In this document: in pieces, positions 17,334 to 26,057 of the stretch
Layout of the letters: each line of letters begins with the position of its first letter
Position numbering within the stretch: position 1 is the first letter of the stretch
From: Ruminiclostridium josui JCM 17888
GTDB lineage: Bacteria > Bacillota > Clostridia > Acetivibrionales > DSM-1351
Assembly (NCBI RefSeq): GCF_000526495.1
Contig: NZ_JAGE01000001.1
Span: 2,476,001 to 2,540,000, forward strand
Length of the DNA: 64,000 nt
Direction: 5' to 3'
Notes under the pieces: model-generated
What the model saw: the letters and a program-made list of their open reading frames with translations, nothing else
Told to the model about the DNA's origin: nothing
Database searches by the model: none
Translations under genes and position numbers: made by a program

Positions 17334-17578
17334 TGTCGATAGGTGATAGTGTAAAAAACATAGGGGTTCGACAGAGTAAGAAAACCATTATATTTGACAT
17401 AATTAATCAGTTCTAAAACATCTGAAAATCTATATTCTCTGCGGTTTTAGCAAATTCTATTAGTGAAAGGCATGTAAGAGATCATTAAAACCACTTGATA
17501 AATATCGATTTTTAATGTAGTTTAAATAGGTAAGCCATATGCATTGATTTTTATGGCTTTTGTTACTTTTGAAAATTG
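17334..17578 (+). promoter_or_regulatory. CRISPR leader
   Basis: 245 bases of AT-rich, noncoding DNA between cas2 and the first repeat. The position next to cas1-cas2 and the repeat orientation (ending GAAAC) make this the leader end where new spacers enter and the pre-crRNA starts. A TTGACA lies at 17394-17399 without a clear -10 at the right distance, so the start site is not fixed. Confidence 0.6.
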
Positions 17579-17896
17579 GTTTATAGAATACCTATAAGGA
17601 ATTGAAACTGCTTTCATCGTGCCATTTTAAACCTCTAGCCTTATAGTTTATAGAATACCTATAAGGAATTGAAACTTCTTTGTATATGATACTGACCATT
17701 GATAGTCTTTCGTTTATAGAATACCTATAAGGAATTGAAACGTAAACTTTCCTTCTTTTTTCATTGCTGCATTTACTAGTTTATAGAATACCTATAAGGA
17801 ATTGAAACTCAATATAACAAAGAGTATGTAACATGTTTATTGCAATAGCTTTCTGTAACGAAATGCAATGCAAAAGTGTAACACCCCAAATTGTAT

Positions 17897-18628
17897 TTAG
17901 TTGTTAGATTGTTTCATCAGTGAGTGCTTTAACCGCCAGCTGTCCCGGCCAAAGACTATCAAATGGCTGTGATGGACTAACCTGTCGATGAGGGCCGCTG
18001 TAAGCTGATCATCATAAAATATTCCGTTCCACTTGCTAAATTCAATGTTTGTTGTGATTATCAGGCTACGCTTTTCGTAGCAGTCTGCAATAACTTGGAA
18101 CAGCAGCTGAGAGCCCTCTGCATCGAAGGGGATGTAACCCCATTCGTCACAGATTAAAAGGTCAAGTTTACTGAGCTTCTTTAGCATCTGTACCAGTGAG
18201 CCATTGGCCTTTGCTGCTAATAACTCATTGACCAATGCAGCAGTTTTGTAGAATCGGACATGTTTGCCTTGCATACAGGCTTCTACACCGATTGCTGTTG
18301 CCATGTGACTTTTGCCGGCTCCGTTCCTGCCATAAAGAATTAAATTTTCCTGACGTGACAGGAATTCAGCCTGTTTCAATAAATCAATCGTTACGCCTGA
18401 AGGTAGCGTAATATCTTCAAAATCATAGCCGTTAAAAGTTTTAATGTTATCAAAACCGGCTTTCTTTAAATATAGGTTCCGGCGTTTGGTATTCCGATAT
18501 ATGATTTCGGCTTTTAAGACCTCAAGCATATATTCCTGATTCGTTGCACCGTTTGCATTTATTGCATTTTCTGCAAACCGTGCACTAAGCCTAAGCTGTT
18601 TGCAGCATTCAAGCAGTTGTTCCTTCAT
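17897..18628 (-). CDS. istB: IS21 helper ATPase IstB
   Basis: A 243-residue AAA+ (DnaC/DnaA-like) ATPase that selects target DNA and activates the IstA transposase. Walker A is LYGRNGAGKSHMATAIG around residues 98-114, Walker B LDLLICDEWGYIPFD around 150-164, and sensor-like IITTNIEFSKWN follows. Full length for the family. The start ATG overlaps the istA stop by 4 bases (ATGA), as in typical istAB operons. Confidence 0.92.
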   Translation of the reverse strand: MKEQLLECCKQLRLSARFAENAINANGATNQEYMLEVLKAEIIYRNTKRRNLYLKKAGFDNIKTFNGYDFEDITLPSGVTIDLLKQAEFLSRQENLILYGRNGAGKSHMATAIGVEACMQGKHVRFYKTAALVNELLAAKANGSLVQMLKKLSKLDLLICDEWGYIPFDAEGSQLLFQVIADCYEKRSLIITTNIEFSKWNGIFYDDQLTAALIDRLVHHSHLIVFGRDSWRLKHSLMKQSNN

Positions 18629-20136
18629 TGGCTCACTTCCTTTCCAAACAGACTATCATATCTTGAGTTATCTGTTTTGAAGGATGGTACTTTTATGTAT
18701 GGATTTGTGAACTGCATCGGTTGCAACTGCTGCACTTTGTTTGTCAGTCTGTAATAGCTTGCCAGTATGCTGTCAGAGTCTTTTACTCCACTATCCAGTG
18801 CAACTTCAAGTGCATTTGCTGCAGCTGCAATATCATGCTTCTGAAGCATTGTATTTAGAGTAAGGAGGGCTTCCCTCTTCTTCTCTGGTGACAGCTCTGC
18901 CAGGTAGTTCTGCCATATCTCGGGTAGTTCCTGATAAAAGCCTGTATATTTAATTGCATTGGGGCGTTTAGCCATTAATGATATATATGGTAGCCAATCC
19001 ATTGACTCCCCATCCTTCTCATATAGTCTGCAATGGGTGACAACGGGATTGTACTTAATATCCATTATTGTGACGCTATCACTTGTAATTTCAAGGTATA
19101 CATGTTCTTGTGCCAGCTTTGGTGATGATGAATATAGATTGGTTTCAAACATTACCTTTCCATATTTATCGGCCTTTGCAGCTTGGAATCTGGATACTTT
19201 AAAATCAATCGGATTCATAGGCAGCATAGCTTGTCTGTCTGCTTCAAACAGGTCTGCAATCAGATGTCCCTTACGGTAATGCTCCCGCTGCATATCCCTT
19301 TCACAGCATTTAAGGAGCTTTCTGTTGAACTGGTCAAAGTCCAGTATTGTGGGGACTGGAACAAACATATTCCTGCGTTCATAACCTACTTTGTTTTCAA
19401 CATTGCCCTTTTCCCAGCCAGCAGAAGCATTGCAGAAAACTGGTTCAATACCGTAGTGTTCAACAAACCGCTTGAAGCCTTCAGTTAAAATTCTGTCCTT
19501 ACCGCTGCCGATATGGGCAACAGCTGCTGATAGATTATCGAATACCATACGGAATGGAACCTTGTTCATATGCTTCATGATATTTTTTAGCCCTTGCAAC
19601 AGACATTCCTGGTTCTCACCCCGGAATGCTTGGCAATATGCTCCGTTGCTTTGTGGAAAGGAAACTGTCAGCTTCCGACCTTCTTTCAAAGTATTGGAGT
19701 TATCATAGTAGAAGAACTGACAGAAATCTACCTGTGCCTCACCGGCAGGGTGTTCCAAAGGGATGTACCCCTTAGACTTTTCTGCGTACAGCTCTTTCTT
19801 CTTCTTTGATACATAATATTGGACGGTCCTGAGCTTAACTTCAAGCTGACCCGGATATTCATTTAGCAGACGTTCATAAACGCGTTTTGCAGTATGTCGC
19901 TGTTTACGGGGTGCTTTAAGATCGTTCTCAAGCCATTCATCTATTATTGGCTTAAGTGGATCAAGCAGGGATGGAACTTCTTTAGGTAGTAGTGTTGGAT
20001 TGTTGAAATCCTTCATATCCAAATATTTCTTAACGGTTTCGTAATGGTAACCGGAGCGTCGCATGATTTCACGGATTGAACACCCTTCCACATCATGCAT
20101 TCTTCTGATATACTTTATATCGTCCATTGATAACAT
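18625..20136 (-). CDS. istA: IS21 transposase IstA
   Basis: A 503-residue DDE transposase. The N-terminal helix-turn-helix (about 1-45, IRRMHDVEGCSIREIMRRSG) binds the terminal repeats. The rve core carries the acidic residues in GEAQVDFCQF (about 134), MVFDNLSAA (about 200) and GWEKGNVENKVGYERR (about 245-258). A C-terminal beta domain follows. It is intact and collinear with istB. Its transcription opposes the CRISPR pre-crRNA. Confidence 0.92.
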   Translation of the reverse strand: MLSMDDIKYIRRMHDVEGCSIREIMRRSGYHYETVKKYLDMKDFNNPTLLPKEVPSLLDPLKPIIDEWLENDLKAPRKQRHTAKRVYERLLNEYPGQLEVKLRTVQYYVSKKKKELYAEKSKGYIPLEHPAGEAQVDFCQFFYYDNSNTLKEGRKLTVSFPQSNGAYCQAFRGENQECLLQGLKNIMKHMNKVPFRMVFDNLSAAVAHIGSGKDRILTEGFKRFVEHYGIEPVFCNASAGWEKGNVENKVGYERRNMFVPVPTILDFDQFNRKLLKCCERDMQREHYRKGHLIADLFEADRQAMLPMNPIDFKVSRFQAAKADKYGKVMFETNLYSSSPKLAQEHVYLEITSDSVTIMDIKYNPVVTHCRLYEKDGESMDWLPYISLMAKRPNAIKYTGFYQELPEIWQNYLAELSPEKKREALLTLNTMLQKHDIAAAANALEVALDSGVKDSDSILASYYRLTNKVQQLQPMQFTNPYIKVPSFKTDNSRYDSLFGKEVSQ

Positions 20137-20479
20137 CCTTTCTGTACCTCCTTCAGTTCGTCAGACAAACTAAAGGATAACTCAAATTGAAGGGTGTTAC
20201 AATGGACTTTTACATCGCAGACCGTTACACTTTTTGGCTGCACTTTGTTACACTTTCAGATTACACTAAACATGTAACAAACTATCCAAGTTTATAGAAT
20301 ACCTATAAGGAATTGAAACATAGATTTTTATCAAACAAATAAGTATTGTCATGCATGTTTATAGAATACCTATAAGGAATTGAAACCCTTCTAATTCCCA
20401 TGTACTCCAAAAGAGTGACCTTAATCCAGTTTGATGGACACAAGGAATCCCTATATAATAAAAACATGGAGGGATTCAA

Positions 20480-20773
20480 ATGGCTGAGAGAAAAAAGTTT
20501 GATAAAGCATTCAAGGAACAGACCGTTGAAAAAATATTGGCAGGTGAAACAACAGCAAGCTTAATGGCAAAAGAAATTGGAGTGCACTACTCAACAGTAA
20601 GAGACTGGTTAATCGCTTATGAAAAGGATGGTTCAAGTGCCTTTCCAGGCAGTGGTAACCTTAAGCCTGACGATGATGAAATAAGAAAATTACGCAGGGA
20701 ATTAGCTAACCTTAAAGAGGAAAATGAAATATTAAAAAAAGCCGCGGCCTATTTTGCGAAAAATCAGAAATAA
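20480..20773 (+). CDS. IS3 OrfA (helix-turn-helix, leucine zipper)
   Basis: A 97-residue DNA-binding part of the IS3 transposase. It has an N-terminal HTH (about 8-50, ASLMAKEIGVHYSTVRDWLI) and a C-terminal coiled coil (about 65-90, IRKLRRELANLKEENEILKK). ATG follows ATGGAGGGATTCAA. Near its end an A7G run (20734-20741) followed by GC-rich GCCGCGGCC is a typical -1 slippery site. The -1 frame has no stop before orfB, so an OrfAB fusion can be made. Confidence 0.92.
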   Translation: MAERKKFDKAFKEQTVEKILAGETTASLMAKEIGVHYSTVRDWLIAYEKDGSSAFPGSGNLKPDDDEIRKLRRELANLKEENEILKKAAAYFAKNQK

Positions 20774-20823
20774 ACAAGTTTAATTTTATCTATAAACACC
20801 GCTTCATATTTCGGATTGCAAAG

Positions 20824-21624
20824 ATGTGTCAGGCCCTTCAAGTATCAAGAAGCGGTTATTATGCATATTTTTCACGTAGCGAAAGTAATCGGAGCAAGTC
20901 AAATAGAGAGCTCCTTGAAACTATTAAAGAAATCCATAAAAAGAGTCATGGAATTTATGGTGCTCCTCAGATAACAAAGAATCTTCCGGAAAATCAGAAA
21001 GCCAGTAAAGGCCGTGTTGCAAGGTTAATGAAGGCAAATGGTATACGTTCCAAAGTGTCAAAGAAATATAAAGCGACTACGTACTCAAATCATAGTCTTC
21101 CTGTGGCAGATAACATTCTTAATAGAGAATTTACTGCCAGTAGACCTAACCAGAAGTGGGTATCAGATATTACGTATATTCCTACAAAAGAAGGTTGGCT
21201 TTATCTTGCTGGTGTAATGGACCTCTATGGACGTAGGCTTGTAGGATGGGCTATGGCGAACCATATGAGAACGGAGTTGGTATCTGCTGCTCTGAATCAA
21301 GCAATTGGAAGAACCGGTGCTAAAGAAGGATTAATAATTCATTCTGACCGGGGAATTCAATACGCCAGTAATGACTATCAAAATCTGCTAAAAAGATATG
21401 GATTTGTATGCAGTATGAGCAGAAAGGGCAATTGTTATGATAATGCCCCTATGGAATCTTTTTGGGGCAAACTTAAAATGGAATGGCTAAATGATTATAA
21501 TTTTGAGACCAGAGCTGAGGCTAAAAAGGCTGTTTTTGAATACATAGAACTGTTTTATAACCGTAAAAGGACTCATTCAGCAAATGGATATATTCCCCCA
21601 TTCGTGCTGAAGGAAATATCATAG
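20824..21624 (+). CDS. IS3 OrfB transposase catalytic part
   Basis: A 266-residue DDE catalytic domain. Acidic residues appear in KWVSDITYIP, IIHSDRGIQYASNDY and NAPMESFWGKLKMEW. The N-terminal CQALQVSRSGYYAYFSRSES is the usual OrfB HTH_21 region. The reading frame stays open upstream to the slippery site in orfA, so the natural product is the fused OrfAB. ATG 20824 may be used as an internal start. Confidence 0.92.
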   Translation: MCQALQVSRSGYYAYFSRSESNRSKSNRELLETIKEIHKKSHGIYGAPQITKNLPENQKASKGRVARLMKANGIRSKVSKKYKATTYSNHSLPVADNILNREFTASRPNQKWVSDITYIPTKEGWLYLAGVMDLYGRRLVGWAMANHMRTELVSAALNQAIGRTGAKEGLIIHSDRGIQYASNDYQNLLKRYGFVCSMSRKGNCYDNAPMESFWGKLKMEWLNDYNFETRAEAKKAVFEYIELFYNRKRTHSANGYIPPFVLKEIS

Positions 21625-23492
21625 ATATTGTAAGAATTAATGAGATAAATAGTGATTCTTGCTGTCTATTTTATTGAGGCAAGGTCAGAGGTTATATGTT
21701 TATAGAATACCTATAAGGAATTGAAACATAATAAATAGGGTCAAACCTAGTAATATTGTTCTGTTTATAGAATACCTATAAGGAATTGAAACTACTACAG
21801 TTATCAATATTGCGGATAATATTAATGTTTATAGAATACCTATAAGGAATTGAAACTTACAACTAAATTCTAAAAAAGTTTTTCATATCCTGGTTTATAG
21901 AATACCTATAAGGAATTGAAACTTATATTGTGGATAACTTTTAATTATTAACATATTAGTTTATAGAATACCTATAAGGAATTGAAACTCTACAGATACA
22001 CAATTGTAATTTATATTGATAACAGTTTATAGAATACCTATAAGGAATTGAAACCATAGATTTTGTTAAATAGGGAATACTAACTACTATAGTTTATAGA
22101 ATACCTATAAGGAATTGAAACTTACCTAGTTGTTTCTGCTGAAAATTAAATCATCGTGTTTATAGAATACCTATAAGGAATTGAAACTTATATACTTATT
22201 ATATGTATTTGTCAATACTTTTTAGTTTATAGAATACCTATAAGGAATTGAAACACTGCAATCATTTTATATTCTTTTTCAGCTTTCAAGTTTATAGAAT
22301 ACCTATAAGGAATTGAAACTATTTTGCTTTCATCATTTAGCTTTTCTAAACTCATAGTTTATAGAATACCTATAAGGAATTGAAACTTAGAATCACAAAT
22401 AGACGGAGCAAAAAGCACAGGTTTATAGAATACCTATAAGGAATTGAAACTTTTCATTGAAGAATTTTTGCATTCTATCAAATAAGTTTATAGAATACCT
22501 ATAAGGAATTGAAACCTAACTTCTTTCATTTGCTCAATTACCCATTTTTTAGGTTTATAGAATACCTATAAGGAATTGAAACTAAAATAAATAAAGGTTA
22601 TATTGAAGGAGCAAAAAGGTTTATAGAATACCTATAAGGAATTGAAACTATAATGGTATCCAATGTTGCTCGTAAAAATCATATCGTTTATAGAATACCT
22701 ATAAGGAATTGAAACCTAATAATCTTTGTGAAATTGCATTAAAACCGTTTACGTTTATAGAATACCTATAAGGAATTGAAACTAAAATAAATGCATAAAA
22801 AGTTTGACAAACGTGTATGTTTATAGAATACCTATAAGGAATTGAAACCCCTATACCGTAAAATAGTTTTAAATGGATTCTGTGGTTTATAGAATACCTA
22901 TAAGGAATTGAAACAAAAGTGGTGAGCTATCCCATTTTTATCCCTGTTTTTAGTTTATAGAATACCTATAAGGAATTGAAACTTACTTTGTATAATATTT
23001 ATTGCCCAGTTATACATAGTTTATAGAATACCTATAAGGAATTGAAACTCATATGATTATTCCAATTATTACTATCATCATTCCGTTTATAGAATACCTA
23101 TAAGGAATTGAAACCTAAATTACCTTTTGATGTTTTGAAACTAATTTGATGTTTATAGAATACCTATAAGGAATTGAAACAATATTTGCGGGTTAGGTGC
23201 TACACCGCTTTTAGATGGTTTATAGAATACCTATAAGGAATTGAAACGTAGTATAGTCTTTAGGGACTGGCATTTCAGCCAAGTTTATAGAATACCTATA
23301 AGGAATTGAAACTGTGTCTATGTTTATTTTAGACTGTTTTAGCTGATTGTTTATAGAATACCTATAAGGAATTGAAACTATATCTTACCTGTTGTATGTT
23401 GATTAGTATGATCATGTTTATAGAATACTGACCTTAATCCAGTTTGATGGACACAAGGAATCCCTATATAATAAAAACATGGAGGGATTCAA

Positions 23493-23786
23493 ATGGCTGA
23501 GAGAAAAAAGTTTGATAAAGCATTCAAGGAACAGACCGTTGAAAAAATATTGGCAGGTGAAACAACAGCAAGCTTAATGGCAAAAGAAATTGGAGTGCAC
23601 TACTCAACAGTAAGAGACTGGTTAATCGCTTATGAAAAGGATGGTTCAAGTGCCTTTCCAGGCAGTGGTAACCTTAAGCCTGACGATGATGAAATAAGAA
23701 AATTACGCAGGGAATTAGCTAACCTTAAAGAGGAAAATGAAATATTAAAAAAAGCCGCGGCCTATTTTGCGAAAAATCAGAAATAA
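23493..23786 (+). CDS. IS3 OrfA, copy 2
   Basis: Amino-acid sequence identical to the copy at 20480-20773: 97 residues with HTH, leucine-zipper coiled coil and the A7G -1 slippery site before its stop. The absence of differences between the two copies implies recent duplication or gene conversion. Confidence 0.92.
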   Translation: MAERKKFDKAFKEQTVEKILAGETTASLMAKEIGVHYSTVRDWLIAYEKDGSSAFPGSGNLKPDDDEIRKLRRELANLKEENEILKKAAAYFAKNQK

Positions 23787-23836
23787 ACAAGTTTAATTTT
23801 ATCTATAAACACCGCTTCATATTTCGGATTGCAAAG

Positions 23837-24637
23837 ATGTGTCAGGCCCTTCAAGTATCAAGAAGCGGTTATTATGCATATTTTTCACGTAGCGAAAGTA
23901 ATCGGAGCAAGTCAAATAGAGAGCTCCTTGAAACTATTAAAGAAATCCATAAAAAGAGTCATGGAATTTATGGTGCTCCTCAGATAACAAAGAATCTTCC
24001 GGAAAATCAGAAAGCCAGTAAAGGCCGTGTTGCAAGGTTAATGAAGGCAAATGGTATACGTTCCAAAGTGTCAAAGAAATATAAAGCGACTACGTACTCA
24101 AATCATAGTCTTCCTGTGGCAGATAACATTCTTAATAGAGAATTTACTGCCAGTAGACCTAACCAGAAGTGGGTATCAGATATTACGTATATTCCTACAA
24201 AAGAAGGTTGGCTTTATCTTGCTGGTGTAATGGACCTCTATGGACGTAGGCTTGTAGGATGGGCTATGGCGAACCATATGAGAACGGAGTTGGTATCTGC
24301 TGCTCTGAATCAAGCAATTGGAAGAACCGGTGCTAAAGAAGGATTAATAATTCATTCTGACCGGGGAATTCAATACGCCAGTAATGACTATCAAAATCTG
24401 CTAAAAAGATATGGATTTGTATGCAGTATGAGCAGAAAGGGCAATTGTTATGATAATGCCCCTATGGAATCTTTTTGGGGCAAACTTAAAATGGAATGGC
24501 TAAATGATTATAATTTTGAGACCAGAGCTGAGGCTAAAAAGGCTGTTTTTGAATACATAGAACTGTTTTATAACCGTAAAAGGACTCATTCAGCAAATGG
24601 ATATATTCCCCCATTCGTGCTGAAGGAAATATCATAG
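23837..24637 (+). CDS. IS3 OrfB, copy 2
   Basis: Identical to the OrfB at 20824-21624: 266 residues with a complete DDE triad, expected to be expressed as an OrfAB fusion by -1 frameshifting. Intact, so either copy could supply transposase for both. Confidence 0.92.
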   Translation: MCQALQVSRSGYYAYFSRSESNRSKSNRELLETIKEIHKKSHGIYGAPQITKNLPENQKASKGRVARLMKANGIRSKVSKKYKATTYSNHSLPVADNILNREFTASRPNQKWVSDITYIPTKEGWLYLAGVMDLYGRRLVGWAMANHMRTELVSAALNQAIGRTGAKEGLIIHSDRGIQYASNDYQNLLKRYGFVCSMSRKGNCYDNAPMESFWGKLKMEWLNDYNFETRAEAKKAVFEYIELFYNRKRTHSANGYIPPFVLKEIS

Positions 24638-24700
24638 ATATTGTAAGAATTAATGAGATAAATAGTGATTCTTGCTGTCTATTTTATTGAGGCAAGGTCA

Positions 24701-24808
24701 AGGCAAAAGATAACTTACAATTCATTGATGGAATTTTTGAATAATTATGATGGCTATGACTTGACGGACTTGGCTAATATTAAGTGTATTCATGAGTATA
24801 AAAGTTAG
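24701..24808 (+). pseudogene. Gene tail abutting IS3 copy 2
   Basis: A frame entering from the IS end reads QKITYNSLMEFLNNYDGYDL, then TDLANIKCIHEYKS, before TAG at 24806-24808. It is protein-like but has no start. It is probably the 3' end of a gene whose front was removed when the array end was lost. Family not recognised. Confidence 0.35.
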
Positions 24809-25024
24809 GCAAGATAATGCTGCATGAGAAGAAATCTTGCTTTGTATAGAAAAGGTTCTGAAATTGATATAGTTTACTTTATTGTATTTTTTTGTATACC
24901 CCATAAAACGACAAAATATTAAATATATAAATACTATAATTATTAATTGTAAAATATTTACTATGCATGGAATAATTTACAATTATTTAGATGTACTAAA
25001 TATGAAAAAAGGAGCGAGTATCAA
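24809..25024. other. Intergenic before the C39-like gene
   Basis: AT-rich, with a TATAAT-like box near 24936 lacking a good -35. The ribosome site AAAAAAGGAGCG is at about 25006-25017. No further gene seen. Confidence 0.3.
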
Positions 25025-25891
25025 ATGAAGAAATTAAAAGAAGCAATACTAGGGGGAATAATAACAAGTGTACTTTTGATAAACTGTGCATTTGCATCTA
25101 CCAATGAGCAGTTAGTAACTGACCAAGCGGAGAGCTTTCAAGCTACTACACAACAAAGTCCGGAAGAAATTCAAGTTGCGGCTGAAAAGTCAAAGCAGGC
25201 ACAGATTTTGATTGATAGTATAAATAAATATAAATCTAATGCAATAGGCAAAGATGAGCTAGATAAAGTAGTGAAGGATTATAACGAAAAGTATAATACA
25301 GAAATAGATAGTAATAAAATACCCGGCCTACAACCTATTGGTAAAACAAAAACTATTTCAAATCTATCTGTTTCCTCTACAGCTACCGACTATCTTGGTT
25401 TTTTATGTATCAGGCAACTTAAAGACTGGTATTGCGGACCGGCATCTGCCTGTATATTAATAACCGGAATGGGAAATGTTTTACAAGGTAGAAGTGTTAC
25501 TCAAGATAATCTAGCCAGTGACCTTGGTGCAGAAACACAAGGAGCTGCCTTTCCAGGAGCGTGGACTACTACATTGAGAAACTGGACATCTAAGACTTAT
25601 GCAGCTGTTTGGAGTCCAAGTGCTACAACACTTTTGAATTATGCTTATGTAGATACAGTAAGTGGTATGGGAAGTATATATGATACATATATGTCAGGCG
25701 ATAATCAATTGTATGGTTATGCAGCTGGTTCTACACGTTACCACTATGTATCTGGGGACGGTTATGACAATACTAATTCTAGAGTTCATTATCTGGATCC
25801 TCATAATACAAATAATACTGCATATGGTTCGCATTGGATATCAGCCAGTACGATGGCTAATTGTGTTAGAGCACGGGGAATGGTATGGTAA
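25025..25891 (+). CDS. Secreted C39-like cysteine peptidase
   Basis: A 288-residue exported protein. It has a signal peptide (about 1-24, ending INCAFAS), a helical pro-like region (about 30-110) and a C39_2-type domain. The catalytic Cys is C137 in KDWYCGPASAC, followed by H240 in the RYHYVSGDGYD region and D258 in YLDPHNTN, the papain-like C-H-D/N order. The protein is likely secreted or wall-associated. No ABC transporter or bacteriocin precursor lies near it, so the role is not export of a double-glycine peptide. A strong ribosome site precedes ATG 25025 and a terminator follows. Confidence 0.7.
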   Translation: MKKLKEAILGGIITSVLLINCAFASTNEQLVTDQAESFQATTQQSPEEIQVAAEKSKQAQILIDSINKYKSNAIGKDELDKVVKDYNEKYNTEIDSNKIPGLQPIGKTKTISNLSVSSTATDYLGFLCIRQLKDWYCGPASACILITGMGNVLQGRSVTQDNLASDLGAETQGAAFPGAWTTTLRNWTSKTYAAVWSPSATTLLNYAYVDTVSGMGSIYDTYMSGDNQLYGYAAGSTRYHYVSGDGYDNTNSRVHYLDPHNTNNTAYGSHWISASTMANCVRARGMVW

Positions 25892-25910
25892 ACTGAGATA
25901 ATATTAAAAT

Positions 25911-25936
25911 AAAGGTACCGATTTATCGGTACCTTT
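25911..25936 (+). terminator. Terminator after the C39-like gene
   Basis: Perfect 12-base stem: AAAGGTACCGAT pairs with ATCGGTACCTTT around a TT loop, followed by ATTATC. Likely bidirectional. Confidence 0.75.
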
Positions 25937-26057
25937 ATTATCAATATTTTTTGTTAAAAACAGTTTATTATGAAAAAGTAGTAATTATCAACTTTGAATA
26001 AAATAAGGTATGCCTATAAAACCCGACTAGTATTTAAACATAGAAAGGCTAAATTAA

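Larger units (their letters stand above)
17834..20272 (-). mobile_element. IS21-family insertion sequence inside CRISPR spacer 4
   Basis: A 2439-base element with istA and istB on the minus strand. The ends begin TGTTTA and end TAAACA. The outer 26 bases of the two ends match in inverted orientation at about 16 positions, including a second TGTAAC block, and further TGTAAC/GTTACA motifs lie inside each end as in IS21-type multiple terminal repeats. A 7-base direct repeat TGTAACA flanks it (17827-17833 and 20273-20279). Both genes are intact, so it could be active. Confidence 0.85.
20416..21687 (+). mobile_element. IS3-family insertion sequence, copy 1, inside CRISPR spacer 6
   Basis: A 1272-base element with ends TGACCTT...AAGGTCA and partly matching inner terminal sequence. 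A 3-base direct repeat GAG (20413-20415, 21688-21690) flanks it, as expected for IS3. Two overlapping-frame genes orfA and orfB are present and intact. It appears identical to the copy at 23429-24700 and has the same orientation. Confidence 0.92.
17579..23428 (+). CRISPR. Type I-B CRISPR array, 32 full repeats plus one cut repeat, split by two IS
   Basis: The 30-base repeat begins GTTTATAGAATACCTATAAG and ends GAATTGAAAC. All full copies look identical. Starts: 17579, 17646, 17712, 17779, [IS21], 20290, 20357, [IS3], 21698, 21763, 21827, 21893, 21959, 22025, 22092, 22158, 22225, 22290, 22357, 22421, 22486, 22553, 22619, 22686, 22753, 22819, 22885, 22953, 23019, 23085, 23151, 23218, 23283, 23349. 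A 13-base stub is at 23416-23428. Spacers are 34-38 bases, 32 in all. Removing the IS21 element plus one target repeat restores a 35-base spacer 4; removing the IS3 restores a 36-base spacer 6. No degenerate terminal repeat remains because the distal end was lost at the second IS3. Confidence 0.97.
23429..24700 (+). mobile_element. IS3-family insertion sequence, copy 2, cutting the last repeat
   Basis: Same 1272-base element as copy 1, same orientation, both ends intact. It begins immediately after GTTTATAGAATAC, the first 13 bases of a repeat. The right flank is AGGCAAAAG, not the rest of the repeat, and the left TAC is not duplicated on the right. The target duplication and the distal array are therefore missing, pointing to a deletion or recombination at its right end. 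Confidence 0.9.

Noticed and set aside
17358-17380. GGGTTCGACAGAG as a tRNA or tmRNA arm
   Set aside because: No acceptor stem or cloverleaf can be built around it; it lies in the CRISPR leader.
17897-20136. Plus-strand ORFs inside the IS21 element
   Set aside because: They are antisense shadows of istA/istB with no ribosome sites or protein-like features.
17579-23428. Self-targeting spacers within this window
   Set aside because: Reading the spacers by eye against the window gave no full-length match; a computed search would be needed to exclude partial ones.
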